Notes: generated by a model from the sequence alone, not told the origin. DNA of 6,074 bases from Bacteroidetes bacterium QH_10_64_19 (GCA_003023125.1 PXSY01000063.1:1-6074); one strand, 5' to 3'. Shown: positions 1 through 5,879, counted from the first letter of the stretch. Program-made: numbers and translations.

Positions 1-64
1 CATTGCGGAGCAGGTCGCATTTGTGGTAGATCACGTTAAAGCACAACGGGCGCAGGGAACGTAG
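1..64 (+). CDS. cmk: C-terminal end of probable cytidylate kinase (partial)
   Basis: Only the last 20 codons and a TAG stop at 62-64 are present; base 1 is the third base of a preceding codon. The visible tail reads IAEQVAFVVDHVKAQRAQGT. It resembles the last helix of bacterial CMP kinases, where a conserved 'SI.EQV..I...' segment precedes a short basic tail. Cytidylate kinase phosphorylates CMP and dCMP with ATP in the cytoplasm. The cmk-rpsA gene order, found here, is widespread in bacteria, and this context is the main support for the call. No catalytic motif lies inside the window, so another protein ending in a similar helix cannot be excluded. Confidence 0.6.
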   Translation, partial: IAEQVAFVVDHVKAQRAQGT

Positions 65-82
65 GCGGTTCCGCTTAATACA

Positions 83-110
83 ACCGTCGCCTATTCGTAG
101 GCATTACGGT
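83..110 (+). promoter_or_regulatory. Hairpin with UUCG tetraloop in the rpsA leader
   Basis: ACCGT (83-87) pairs with ACGGT (106-110). Inside it GCCTA (89-93) pairs with TAGGC (98-102) around a TTCG loop (94-97). An internal loop of one base on the left and three on the right (ATT) separates the two 5-bp stems. UUCG loops are unusually stable in RNA. There is no U-tract after the stem, so it is not a standard terminator. It may stabilise the leader RNA or protect the 3' end of cmk mRNA after processing. Confidence 0.6.
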
Positions 111-125
111 GCCCCTAAATGGGGC
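111..125 (+). promoter_or_regulatory. Short GC hairpin abutting the UUCG hairpin
   Basis: GCCCC (111-115) pairs perfectly with GGGGC (121-125) around the loop TAAAT. It starts on the base directly after the UUCG hairpin, so the two could stack coaxially. A T-rich stretch follows at 134-153, but the first T-run is nine bases away. That is too far and too interrupted for a confident terminator, although an attenuation role is possible. Confidence 0.45.
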
Positions 126-152
126 GCTCTCCGATTTCTCGTTTTCGCTCTT

Positions 153-185
153 TCTGGAAGACCGGGGACATTGGCCCCTTCCAGA
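153..185 (+). promoter_or_regulatory. Leader hairpin A (8-bp stem, CTGGA/TCCAG type)
   Basis: TCTGGAAG (153-160) is the exact reverse complement of CTTCCAGA (178-185). An inner GGG/CCC pairing (GGGG 164-167 with CCC 175-177) can extend the stem above a small bulge. It is the strongest of three successive hairpins whose arms share CTGGA on the left and TCCAG on the right. Confidence 0.6.
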
Positions 186-211
186 TTGCGGATCCTTCAT
201 TCACGTTCCCT

Positions 212-231
212 CCTGGAGCCTAAGATCCAGG
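212..231 (+). promoter_or_regulatory. Leader hairpin B (6-bp stem, CTGGA/TCCAG type)
   Basis: CCTGGA (212-217) is the exact reverse complement of TCCAGG (226-231), with the 8-base loop GCCTAAGA between them. The arms contain the same CTGGA and TCCAG pentamers as hairpins A and C, so arms from different hairpins could also pair with each other. Confidence 0.5.
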
Positions 232-253
232 CAGGTACAAATTGCAGCCGCTA

Positions 254-274
254 CTGGACTACTGAGTTGTCCAG
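254..274 (+). promoter_or_regulatory. Leader hairpin C (6-bp stem), last before the rpsA start
   Basis: CTGGAC (254-259) is the exact reverse complement of GTCCAG (269-274), with a 9-base loop between. Its 3' arm ends 26 bases before the rpsA ATG, so it sits at the upstream edge of where an initiating 30S subunit would bind. It is the third hairpin with the CTGGA/TCCAG arm pair. Confidence 0.5.
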
Positions 275-300
275 CGCGTCGCAAACCCGCTCAATCGTAT

Positions 301-2997
301 ATGGCAGAACAAGAACAAGTTGCACCAAAGGACGAATCGACGGACGCACAAGATTCTCAATCCCCTTCTGCGGATGAGGCGGAAGCCTCTTCCGGAAACG
401 ACGCTTCCGAAGATCCCGCCGTGGAGACTGCCGCCGCTTCCCCTGAGGCGACAGCGGCGACGGAGGCTCCGGCGGAAGACCGTGCGGAGGACTCAGCACC
501 TCCCCCTGCCTCTCCGGACGAGCCCGCAGATGAGCAGGCCGACCGCGAGGCCCCGGACCCTGATGACGAGGGCAGCGCGCCTGTGGAGGAAGACGAAGAA
601 GAAAGGCCGCCCCCCCCGGAAGAACCCGGCTTCGTGAGTCGCATTCTCGAAGAGGCCGTCGAAGAGGCCTCCGAGGATATTGACATTCCGTCCGGCGACC
701 ACACCACCGTCGACGTGTCTGATTTCGAGGAGCCGACGCGGACCGTGTCGTCCGAAGAGCTCGAGCGGACCGAGGAGGCCCAGGGGTTTACCGGCGAGAC
801 GTACGGGCAGTCGGTCAGCCTCGACGAGATCGAAACGGACGACCAGTCGCACACCGACGACCCGGTATACGATCAGTTCCGCGAGGTCGTCGATGAAACG
901 GCCATCGATGTCCGGGAGCAGGACATCGTGGAGGGCCGCGTGCTCCAGGTCAACGAGGACTACGTGGTCATCGACATCGGGTACAAGAGCGACGGTATCG
1001 TCCCGCGCGACGAGTTTGAGGGCGAAGACATTCGCCCCGGCGACACCGTCGAGGTATACCTGGAACGGAAGGAAGATCAGGACGGCCAGCTCGTGCTCTC
1101 GAAGGAACAGGCCGACAAGGTTCGGCGCTGGCAGCGAGTTGAAGAGATCTACGAGAGCGAAGAAGTGGTTGAGGGCACCATCATCCGCCGGATTAAGGGC
1201 GGTATGATCGTGGAGCTCTTCGACGGCATGGAGGCCTTCCTGCCCGGATCGCAGATCGACGTCCGTCCGGTGCGCGACTTCGAGTCGTATCTCGAGACGC
1301 GCATGGAGTTCAAGATCGTCAAGCTGAATCCGGAGAATGAGAACATCGTCGTCTCCCACCGCGAGCTTATCGAGCACGAGCTCGAAGAGCAGCGGCAGGA
1401 GATCCTCGAGCAGCTCGAAGTTGGGCAGGTGCTTGAGGGCACGGTCAAGAACATCGTTGACTTCGGCGTCTTCATCGACCTCGGCGGCGTCGACGGGCTT
1501 CTTCACATCACGGATCTGTCGTGGGGCCGCGTTTCCCACCCCAGCGAAGTGGTGGAGCTCGACCAGGAGCTCGAAGTGGTCGTTCTCGACTATGAGGAGG
1601 ACCGACAGCGCATTTCCCTGGGGCTGAAGCAGCTTCAGGACCACCCCTGGGACAAGATTGGGGACCAGTACGGAGAGGGCGATACCGTAGAGGGAAAGGT
1701 GGTGTCCATCACCAACTACGGGGCCTTTGTTGAAATCGAGAAGGGGATCGAGGGACTCGTCCACATCAGCGAGATGTCGTGGACGCGTCACATCGAACAC
1801 CCCAGCCAGATGGTGTCGCTGGGGCAGGTCGTCGACGTTAAGATCCTCAACATTGATGAGGACGACCGGAAGATCTCCCTGGGCATGAAGCAGCTGGAGC
1901 CCGATCCCTGGGAGGGCATCAGCGATCGGTACCCGGCGGGCACCGTGCTCACGGGGACGGTTCGCAACATCACCAACTTCGGCGTCTTCGTCGAGATCGA
2001 GCCCGGCATCGATGGCCTCGTGCACGTCTCGGACCTGTCCTGGACCAAGAAGATTCGCCACCCGGGCGACATGGTCGACGAGGGGCAAGAGCTCGACGTG
2101 GTGATTCTCAACATCGACGAGGAGCGTCGACGGATTTCCCTCGGCCACAAGCAGGTCAAGACCAATCCGTGGGATCAGTTTGCCGATGCTTACGAGGAAG
2201 GCAACGACACGACCGGCGAGGTCGTCCGCGTGGAGGACAAGGGCCTCGTCGTGCAGCTTCCGCTCGACGTGGAAGCCTTTGTGCCGGGCAGTGAGCTCAA
2301 GCAGGGGCCGAAAGCCTTCAAGAACCACTACCACGAGGGCGACGAGCTTGATCTCCGCGTCATCCGGTTCGACAAGGACCAGAAAGACATCGTCCTCAGC
2401 GAAACGGCGAAGGAAAAGGCCGAGCGCGAGGAGGAAGAGAACGAAGAGCGGCGCGAGGCCCGCGAAGAGAAGCGCGAGCAGGAAGAGGCGGTTCGCGACT
2501 TCCAGCAGGAAGAAGAGGAACCAGAACCGGAGGAGCCGACCACTGGCCCCACCACGCTCGGCGAGCTCTCCGGCCTGGCCGACCTCCGTCGCGAGATGGA
2601 GGAGACCGAGCGGCAAGAGGCCGCCGAAGAGGCGGGCACGTCCGCCGACGAGACGACGGATGCTGCTGAGGACGAAGAGCAGGAGCAGCCCGAGGCGGCC
2701 GAAGAAACGGCGGACACGGCGGACGACGCCGAGGCCTCCGACGAGACCGACGATGCCTCGGATACGGCAGCGGAAGAGGACGAGTCGTCCGACGAAGAGG
2801 CCGCGTCCGACGAAACGCCGGGCCTTCCGGAGGACTTCCCCCGCGCATCCCGCCTCGAAAGTGCCGGGGTCGACAGCATCGCGGAGCTTCGCGACCTGGA
2901 TGATCTCACGGAACTGAACGGCATCGGACCGGCATACGCCGAGGAAATTTCCGAGGCGCTCGATGAGCTGGACGAGACCGGCTCCGTGAGCAGCTAA
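301..2997 (+). CDS. rpsA: 30S ribosomal protein S1, enlarged halophilic form with C-terminal HhH module
   Basis: S1 binds mRNA on the small ribosomal subunit and helps unfold and place it for initiation. The product has 898 residues, against about 557 in E. coli. Residues 1-205 form an acidic, low-complexity extension rich in E, D, A and P. Six S1 (OB-fold) domains follow at roughly 206-270, 287-356, 372-446, 457-532, 544-619 and 632-705. Domains 3-5 are the most canonical, each with a FGVF/YGAFV strand, a GL(L/V)H(I/V)S/T-type motif before D/EMSW, and an ISLG strand. Domains 1, 2 and 6 diverge, as in other S1 proteins. Residues 703-735 are a highly charged E/K/R helix, probably coiled-coil. 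About 736-839 is acidic linker, and about 840-890 an HhH-like module with LNGIGPAYAEEI. ATG 301 was preferred to an in-frame GTG at 109: the extra 64 residues would be hydrophobic or neutral, unlike the acidic protein, and would cover the leader hairpins. Very probably an essential gene, and the leader suggests autoregulation. Confidence 0.95.
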   Translation: MAEQEQVAPKDESTDAQDSQSPSADEAEASSGNDASEDPAVETAAASPEATAATEAPAEDRAEDSAPPPASPDEPADEQADREAPDPDDEGSAPVEEDEEERPPPPEEPGFVSRILEEAVEEASEDIDIPSGDHTTVDVSDFEEPTRTVSSEELERTEEAQGFTGETYGQSVSLDEIETDDQSHTDDPVYDQFREVVDETAIDVREQDIVEGRVLQVNEDYVVIDIGYKSDGIVPRDEFEGEDIRPGDTVEVYLERKEDQDGQLVLSKEQADKVRRWQRVEEIYESEEVVEGTIIRRIKGGMIVELFDGMEAFLPGSQIDVRPVRDFESYLETRMEFKIVKLNPENENIVVSHRELIEHELEEQRQEILEQLEVGQVLEGTVKNIVDFGVFIDLGGVDGLLHITDLSWGRVSHPSEVVELDQELEVVVLDYEEDRQRISLGLKQLQDHPWDKIGDQYGEGDTVEGKVVSITNYGAFVEIEKGIEGLVHISEMSWTRHIEHPSQMVSLGQVVDVKILNIDEDDRKISLGMKQLEPDPWEGISDRYPAGTVLTGTVRNITNFGVFVEIEPGIDGLVHVSDLSWTKKIRHPGDMVDEGQELDVVILNIDEERRRISLGHKQVKTNPWDQFADAYEEGNDTTGEVVRVEDKGLVVQLPLDVEAFVPGSELKQGPKAFKNHYHEGDELDLRVIRFDKDQKDIVLSETAKEKAEREEEENEERREAREEKREQEEAVRDFQQEEEEPEPEEPTTGPTTLGELSGLADLRREMEETERQEAAEEAGTSADETTDAAEDEEQEQPEAAEETADTADDAEASDETDDASDTAAEEDESSDEEAASDETPGLPEDFPRASRLESAGVDSIAELRDLDDLTELNGIGPAYAEEISEALDELDETGSVSS
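1414..2157 (+). repeat. Tandem repeat of canonical S1 domains 3-5 within rpsA
   Basis: Three consecutive units of about 86 codons carry the same order of motifs: a G-x-V-x-x-G-x-V opening strand, I(V/T)(D/N)(F/Y)G, the GL(L/V)H(I/V) strand, a D/E-x-SW turn, a VV..L strand, an ISLG strand, and a linker ending in PW(D/E). They are paralogous domain copies at the protein level, not recent DNA duplications, since the codons have drifted. In E. coli S1 the corresponding central domains are the principal mRNA-binding ones. Confidence 0.85.
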
Positions 2998-3040
2998 CAT
3001 CCACGTTCTCGTAAGGGACTGTGGCTTGCCTTGCACTTGA

Positions 3041-3074
3041 GGGACGGCTTCCCCTGCGGGAGGCCGTCCCTTTT
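3041..3074 (+). terminator. Rho-independent terminator after rpsA
   Basis: GGGACGGCTTCCC (3041-3053) pairs with GGGAGGCCGTCCC (3058-3070) over 13 positions with one G-T wobble, around the tetraloop CTGC. TTTT follows at 3071-3074. It lies 43 bases after the rpsA stop and separates rpsA from the malic enzyme unit. On the opposite strand there is no T-run in the right place, so it acts for the forward direction. Confidence 0.9.
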
Positions 3075-3097
3075 GCATTAAACGTCTCTTTGCCGGA

Positions 3098-3135
3098 GGC
3101 CGACCGTGCCTGTCTTCGACGTACGGTCTTCGGCC
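3098..3135 (+). promoter_or_regulatory. Bulged hairpin in the malic enzyme leader
   Basis: GGCC-GACCGT (3098-3107) pairs with ACGGTC (3123-3128) and GGCC (3132-3135), leaving TTC (3129-3131) as a 3-base bulge. The 15-base top can form a further small GTC/GAC stem at 3112-3120. The element ends 49 bases before the malic enzyme start and has no T-run, so it is not a terminator. It could be a binding site or RNA structure in the untranslated leader. Function is unknown, and GC-rich DNA makes chance pairing likelier. Confidence 0.35.
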
Positions 3136-3184
3136 CTGCACCACTTCACGATCACCACGACTTCTCCCAGCGTTCCCACCAGTT

Positions 3185-4606
3185 ATGGAAGACAACCCGG
3201 AATACAGCCCGAGTGCCAGCAACTCCATTACCGTTCGAGTTGACATCGCCAATCGGCCCGGCATGCTCGCAAAGGTGACATCCGTCATCGGAGAAAAGGG
3301 GGGCAACATCGGGGCAATCGACATCGTGCGGGCCGAGAAAGAAGAGTTGACCCGCGACATCACGATCAACACCCGGAGCGACGACCACGCGCAGTCGATT
3401 CTACAAGAGGTGCGCGGGATCGATGGGGTGGAGATCGTAAACGTGTCCGACCGCACCTTCCTCCTGCACCTTGGGGGCAAGCTGGAGATTGAAAGCAAGT
3501 CTCCCCTCCGGACCCGCGACCAGTTGTCTATGGCGTACACGCCCGGGGTGGCGCGGGTGTGCGAGGCGGTCCAGGAGACCCCTGAGGATGCGCACCGACT
3601 CACCATCAAGAACAATACCGTGGGCGTCGTATCGGACGGGACGGCCGTGCTGGGGCTTGGGGACATCGGCGCGGAAGCGGCCATTCCGGTGATGGAGGGG
3701 AAGGCACAGCTTCTCAAGGAGTTTGCGGACGTAAACGGATTTCCGATCTGTCTCGATACGACCGATGTCGACGAGATTGTCGACACGGTGCGGCGCCTGG
3801 CCCCGGTGTTCGGAGGCATTAACCTGGAGGACATCGCGGCCCCGCGGTGCTTTGTCATTGAGGAGCGGCTGAAGGAAGAGCTGGACATTCCCGTCTTCCA
3901 CGACGATCAGCACGGCACGGCCGTGGTCACGGTTGCGGCCCTCCTGAACGCGCTCAAGATCGTAGACAAGGCGCTCAGCGACATCACGGTGGTGATGGTG
4001 GGAATCGGGGCAGCAGGGACGGCCGTCACCGAGATGCTTCTGGAAATGGGCGTTGAAGACGTCATTGGAGTGGATCGGGAGGGACCCGTTACCTCGGAGC
4101 GAGACCCCCTCAGTGATGCGAAAGAGCGATATGTCGAGCTGACAAATCCCACAGTGGCGGGAGACACGTTGTCGGATGCCGTGGAGGGGGCCGATGTCTT
4201 CATTGGACTCAGCGGTCCAGACGTGATCGGAGTCGACGATCTGAAGCGCATGGCCCGCGATCCCATCGTCTTCGCGATGGCCAACCCGCGCCCCGAGATT
4301 ATGCCGGAAGTGGCCTATCCACACGTGGCCGTGATGGCGACGGGGCGGAGCGACTACCCCAATCAGATCAACAATGTTCTGTGCTTCCCGGGGCTATTCA
4401 AAGGCCTCCTCCAGTGTCGCACCTCGGACATCACGAGCGAAATGAAAATCGCGGCGGCCGAGGCGATTGCCGGCACGATCGACGACCAAAGTCTGACGCC
4501 GGATTACGTTATCCCCAGCGTGTTCGACAAAGAAGTGGTCAACCGAGTCGCCGCCGCCGTGTCCGAAACCGCTCGAAGGCAAGACCTCGCCCGGAAGCGG
4601 ACGTGA
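3185..4606 (+). CDS. Malic enzyme with N-terminal ACT domain (oxidative decarboxylase, probably NAD(P)-dependent)
   Basis: Converts malate to pyruvate and CO2 while reducing NAD(P)+, linking the TCA cycle to pyruvate supply in the cytoplasm. The product has 473 residues: an ACT domain (about 15-88, with RPGMLAKV and GGNIGAI) in front of a compact bacterial malic enzyme of about 380 residues. Catalytic residues are present. Tyr118 lies in YTPGVA, Lys173 in EGKAQLL, and the metal-binding acids are Glu215 and Asp216 in NLEDIAAP and Asp241 in HDDQHGTA. The dinucleotide-binding loop is GIGAAG at 273-278, and the C-terminal active-site segment contains PNQINNVL. The ACT-malic arrangement resembles the Bacillus family annotated as putative malic/malolactic enzyme. 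ACT domains usually bind small effectors such as amino acids, so allosteric control is inferred. ATG 3185 opens directly before the ACT domain; no Shine-Dalgarno is seen. NAD versus NADP preference cannot be decided by eye. It heads a probable three-gene unit. Confidence 0.92.
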   Translation: MEDNPEYSPSASNSITVRVDIANRPGMLAKVTSVIGEKGGNIGAIDIVRAEKEELTRDITINTRSDDHAQSILQEVRGIDGVEIVNVSDRTFLLHLGGKLEIESKSPLRTRDQLSMAYTPGVARVCEAVQETPEDAHRLTIKNNTVGVVSDGTAVLGLGDIGAEAAIPVMEGKAQLLKEFADVNGFPICLDTTDVDEIVDTVRRLAPVFGGINLEDIAAPRCFVIEERLKEELDIPVFHDDQHGTAVVTVAALLNALKIVDKALSDITVVMVGIGAAGTAVTEMLLEMGVEDVIGVDREGPVTSERDPLSDAKERYVELTNPTVAGDTLSDAVEGADVFIGLSGPDVIGVDDLKRMARDPIVFAMANPRPEIMPEVAYPHVAVMATGRSDYPNQINNVLCFPGLFKGLLQCRTSDITSEMKIAAAEAIAGTIDDQSLTPDYVIPSVFDKEVVNRVAAAVSETARRQDLARKRT

Positions 4607-4659
4607 CCCCTCTGTCGCCTCCGAGTTGCTGTCCCCACGTCCCTGAGTGCGACGCAGCG

Positions 4660-5406
4660 ATGCCGTCCAATCGTGGCCCTCACCCCGAAGACCCTGAGCA
4701 ATTTGGCCCCGATCAGTACGAGCGGCTTCGGGCCGCCGTCCGGGATCTGTCGTGGCTTCGGAGTCGAGGATACAGCGGCGGGAGCACACAGAAGCTCGTC
4801 GGTGATCGGTATCAGTTGAAGCGTCGGCAGCGAAATGCGGTTGCCCGGTCCGCCTGCCGCGACGCCCGGCGTGCACATCGCCTTCGGGCGCGCTGTTCGC
4901 CGGCGGCAGTAGCGGGCCGGGAGCTTCACGTCGACGCCTTCAACGTGCTCATTACCGTCGAGGCAGCCCTCGGCGGGGCGTACCTGTTTGTGGGGCGCGA
5001 CACGGCGTACCGGGACGTGGATCCGCTGAAGGGGACGTACCGGATTGTTCAGCAGACGGACCCTGCGCTCGCGCTCCTCGCAGACACCGTGAGTGCTCTC
5101 AATCTTGAGGCCATCACCTGGCACCTCGATGACTCGGTCTCGAACGTGGGGCGCGTAAGGGCGAGGCTCCGGCACGTGGCGTCGGAGAGAGGGCTGGCGT
5201 GGCGTCTGGTGCAGGAAGACGACGTCGACGCGACGCTGTGCGACGTGACGGCCCCGGTCGTGACAAGTGACAGTGCAATTCTTGATGCAACCACCGCGTG
5301 GCTGCATCTCGAGGCCCTCGTCCATCGTCGGCACGTTCCCTCCGCCCGCGTCGTCGACCTCCGTCCGGACGGGGAGCGGACCTCGCGGGACCGCGGTGCG
5401 CACTGA
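4660..5406 (+). CDS. DUF434/DUF5616-type protein, possible PIN/NYN-like nuclease
   Basis: The product has 248 residues. Residues about 18-70 match what I recall of DUF434: RDLSWLRSRGYS at 28-39, then KLVGDRYQLKRRQR at 45-58. The rest matches the partner domain DUF5616: a VDAFNVLI strand (91-98), a GRDTAYRDVD segment (112-121), WHLDDSVSNVGR (154-165) and TSDSAILD (202-209). Asp92, Asp114/119, Asp157/158, Asp204 and Asp209 are spaced after strands much as in PIN/NYN nucleases, which use such acids to hold metal ions. A nuclease role is therefore an inference; the family has no function I can name. Start choice: ATG 4660, 53 bases after the malic enzyme stop. An in-frame GTG at 4603 overlaps that stop (GTGA) and would add 19 residues unlike the family N-terminus. 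The N-terminal third is Arg-rich, odd for this acidic proteome and compatible with nucleic-acid binding. Probably cotranscribed with the malic enzyme. Confidence 0.8.
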   Translation: MPSNRGPHPEDPEQFGPDQYERLRAAVRDLSWLRSRGYSGGSTQKLVGDRYQLKRRQRNAVARSACRDARRAHRLRARCSPAAVAGRELHVDAFNVLITVEAALGGAYLFVGRDTAYRDVDPLKGTYRIVQQTDPALALLADTVSALNLEAITWHLDDSVSNVGRVRARLRHVASERGLAWRLVQEDDVDATLCDVTAPVVTSDSAILDATTAWLHLEALVHRRHVPSARVVDLRPDGERTSRDRGAH

Positions 5407-5424
5407 GGCTTGAAGCGAATTTAC

Positions 5425-5439
5425 CCGTTCAGCGAACGG
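5425..5439 (+). promoter_or_regulatory. Small perfect hairpin between the DUF434 gene and the small acidic gene
   Basis: CCGTTC (5425-5430) pairs exactly with GAACGG (5434-5439) around the 3-base loop AGC. A second small stem, GCTG/CAGC, follows at 5448-5458. There is no T-run after either, so they do not look like intrinsic terminators. They sit in the 93-base spacer and could mark processing between cistrons, or be chance in GC-rich DNA. Confidence 0.3.
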
Positions 5440-5499
5440 CTCATCCCGCTGCGGCAGCAATCAGCGTCTCCCTCGAAAAGATCTTCTGCAGCAACACCA

Positions 5500-5850
5500 A
5501 TGGCCACCCTCGTAACGTACCTGCTCGTGTCGAACCCTAACGATCCCGACGCGGTCTCCGCGCACCCCACTCTCCAGGAGCATGGGTTTGAGCGAAGGCC
5601 GATGGAGGACCCGAAAGACGACGATGCGTTGCCGGCGTTGCGGTTCGCCGTGGCGAGCGCGCTGGAAGACAGCGTGAGCTTAGAGGAGCCGTGCCGGGAA
5701 CTATCGGCGGCATTTCCCGACGCTACCATCACGTTCTGTGAAGTCGAAGAACGGTTTGATCAAGTCGAACATTTACGATCCACCGTGTTCATCGATGGGC
5801 AAAAGGCGGGAGAGATCGAGCACGGATACGTGTTGAATATCGGAACGTAG
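5500..5850 (+). CDS. Small acidic protein of unknown family
   Basis: The product has 116 residues; I do not recognise the family. It opens with a hydrophobic strand (ATLVTYLLVSN), continues with an acidic middle containing a run EDPKDDDALP, then a probable helix around RFAVASALEDS and two to three strand-like segments near the end (ATITFCEV, STVFIDGQKAGEIEHGYVLNIG). It has no signal peptide, membrane segment or obvious catalytic motif. It looks like a small soluble alpha/beta domain with the acidic surface typical of halophile proteins. ATG 5500 was chosen. The frame stays open upstream to a TTG at 5410, but the added 30 residues would be basic and Ser/Arg-rich, unlike the rest. It follows the DUF434 gene by 93 bases and may be the last gene of that unit. 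Confidence 0.65.
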   Translation: MATLVTYLLVSNPNDPDAVSAHPTLQEHGFERRPMEDPKDDDALPALRFAVASALEDSVSLEEPCRELSAAFPDATITFCEVEERFDQVEHLRSTVFIDGQKAGEIEHGYVLNIGT

Positions 5851-5856
5851 TTCTGC

Positions 5857-5879
5857 ACCGAGTCTACAGTGTCGGTTTT
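5857..5879 (+). terminator. Weak candidate terminator after the small acidic gene
   Basis: ACCGA (5857-5861) pairs with TCGGT (5872-5876) around a 10-base loop, and the T-run TTTT covers 5876-5879. It starts six bases after the TAG stop, the right place for the end of the malic enzyme unit. The stem is only 5 bp and its last T overlaps the T-run, so the call is tentative. Confidence 0.3.

Larger units (their letters stand above)
65..300 (+). promoter_or_regulatory. Structured 5' leader of rpsA
   Basis: This 236-base gap holds no supported gene but several hairpins, each listed separately: 83-110, 111-125, 153-185, 212-231 and 254-274. The last 26 bases before the ATG (275-300) look unpaired, and there is no Shine-Dalgarno sequence before the start. 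In E. coli the rpsA initiation region also lacks a good Shine-Dalgarno, folds into successive hairpins, and is the site where excess S1 represses its own synthesis (established for gamma-proteobacteria). An equivalent autogenous control element is inferred here from position and architecture, not from sequence similarity. No confident promoter was recognised inside the gap, so transcription may also enter from cmk. Confidence 0.55.

Noticed and set aside
62..77. Inverted repeat around GCGGTTCCGC at the cmk stop as a terminator
   Set aside because: The loop is only 2-4 bases, the stem includes a G-T pair, and no T-run follows.
109..300. Extended rpsA start at GTG 109
   Set aside because: The added 64 residues are not acidic, have no S1 similarity, and would place four leader hairpins inside the coding region. 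ATG 301 gives a typical acidic MAEQEQ start.
2401..2820. Repetitive GAG/GAC/GCC-rich stretch as a DNA repeat element
   Set aside because: It is the coding sequence of the charged helix and acidic linker of S1; low-complexity protein explains the repetitiveness.
3071..3092. Bacteroidota-type promoter (TTG ... TAnnTTTG) before the malic enzyme
   Set aside because: TCTCTTTG at 3085-3092 resembles the -7 box, but the only TTG nearby is 9 bases upstream, far from the usual spacing of about 19, and it overlaps the terminator T-run.
493..3888. Very long open frame on the minus strand (1131 codons)
   Set aside because: It lies antisense to rpsA and the malic enzyme gene, runs across the rpsA terminator, and its translation is a patchwork of low-complexity text without domains. 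Long antisense frames are expected opposite GC-rich genes.
5410..5499. Upstream TTG start for the small acidic protein
   Set aside because: The extra 30 residues are basic and Ser/Arg-rich, unlike the acidic body, and cover the spacer hairpins. ATG 5500 is the more natural start.
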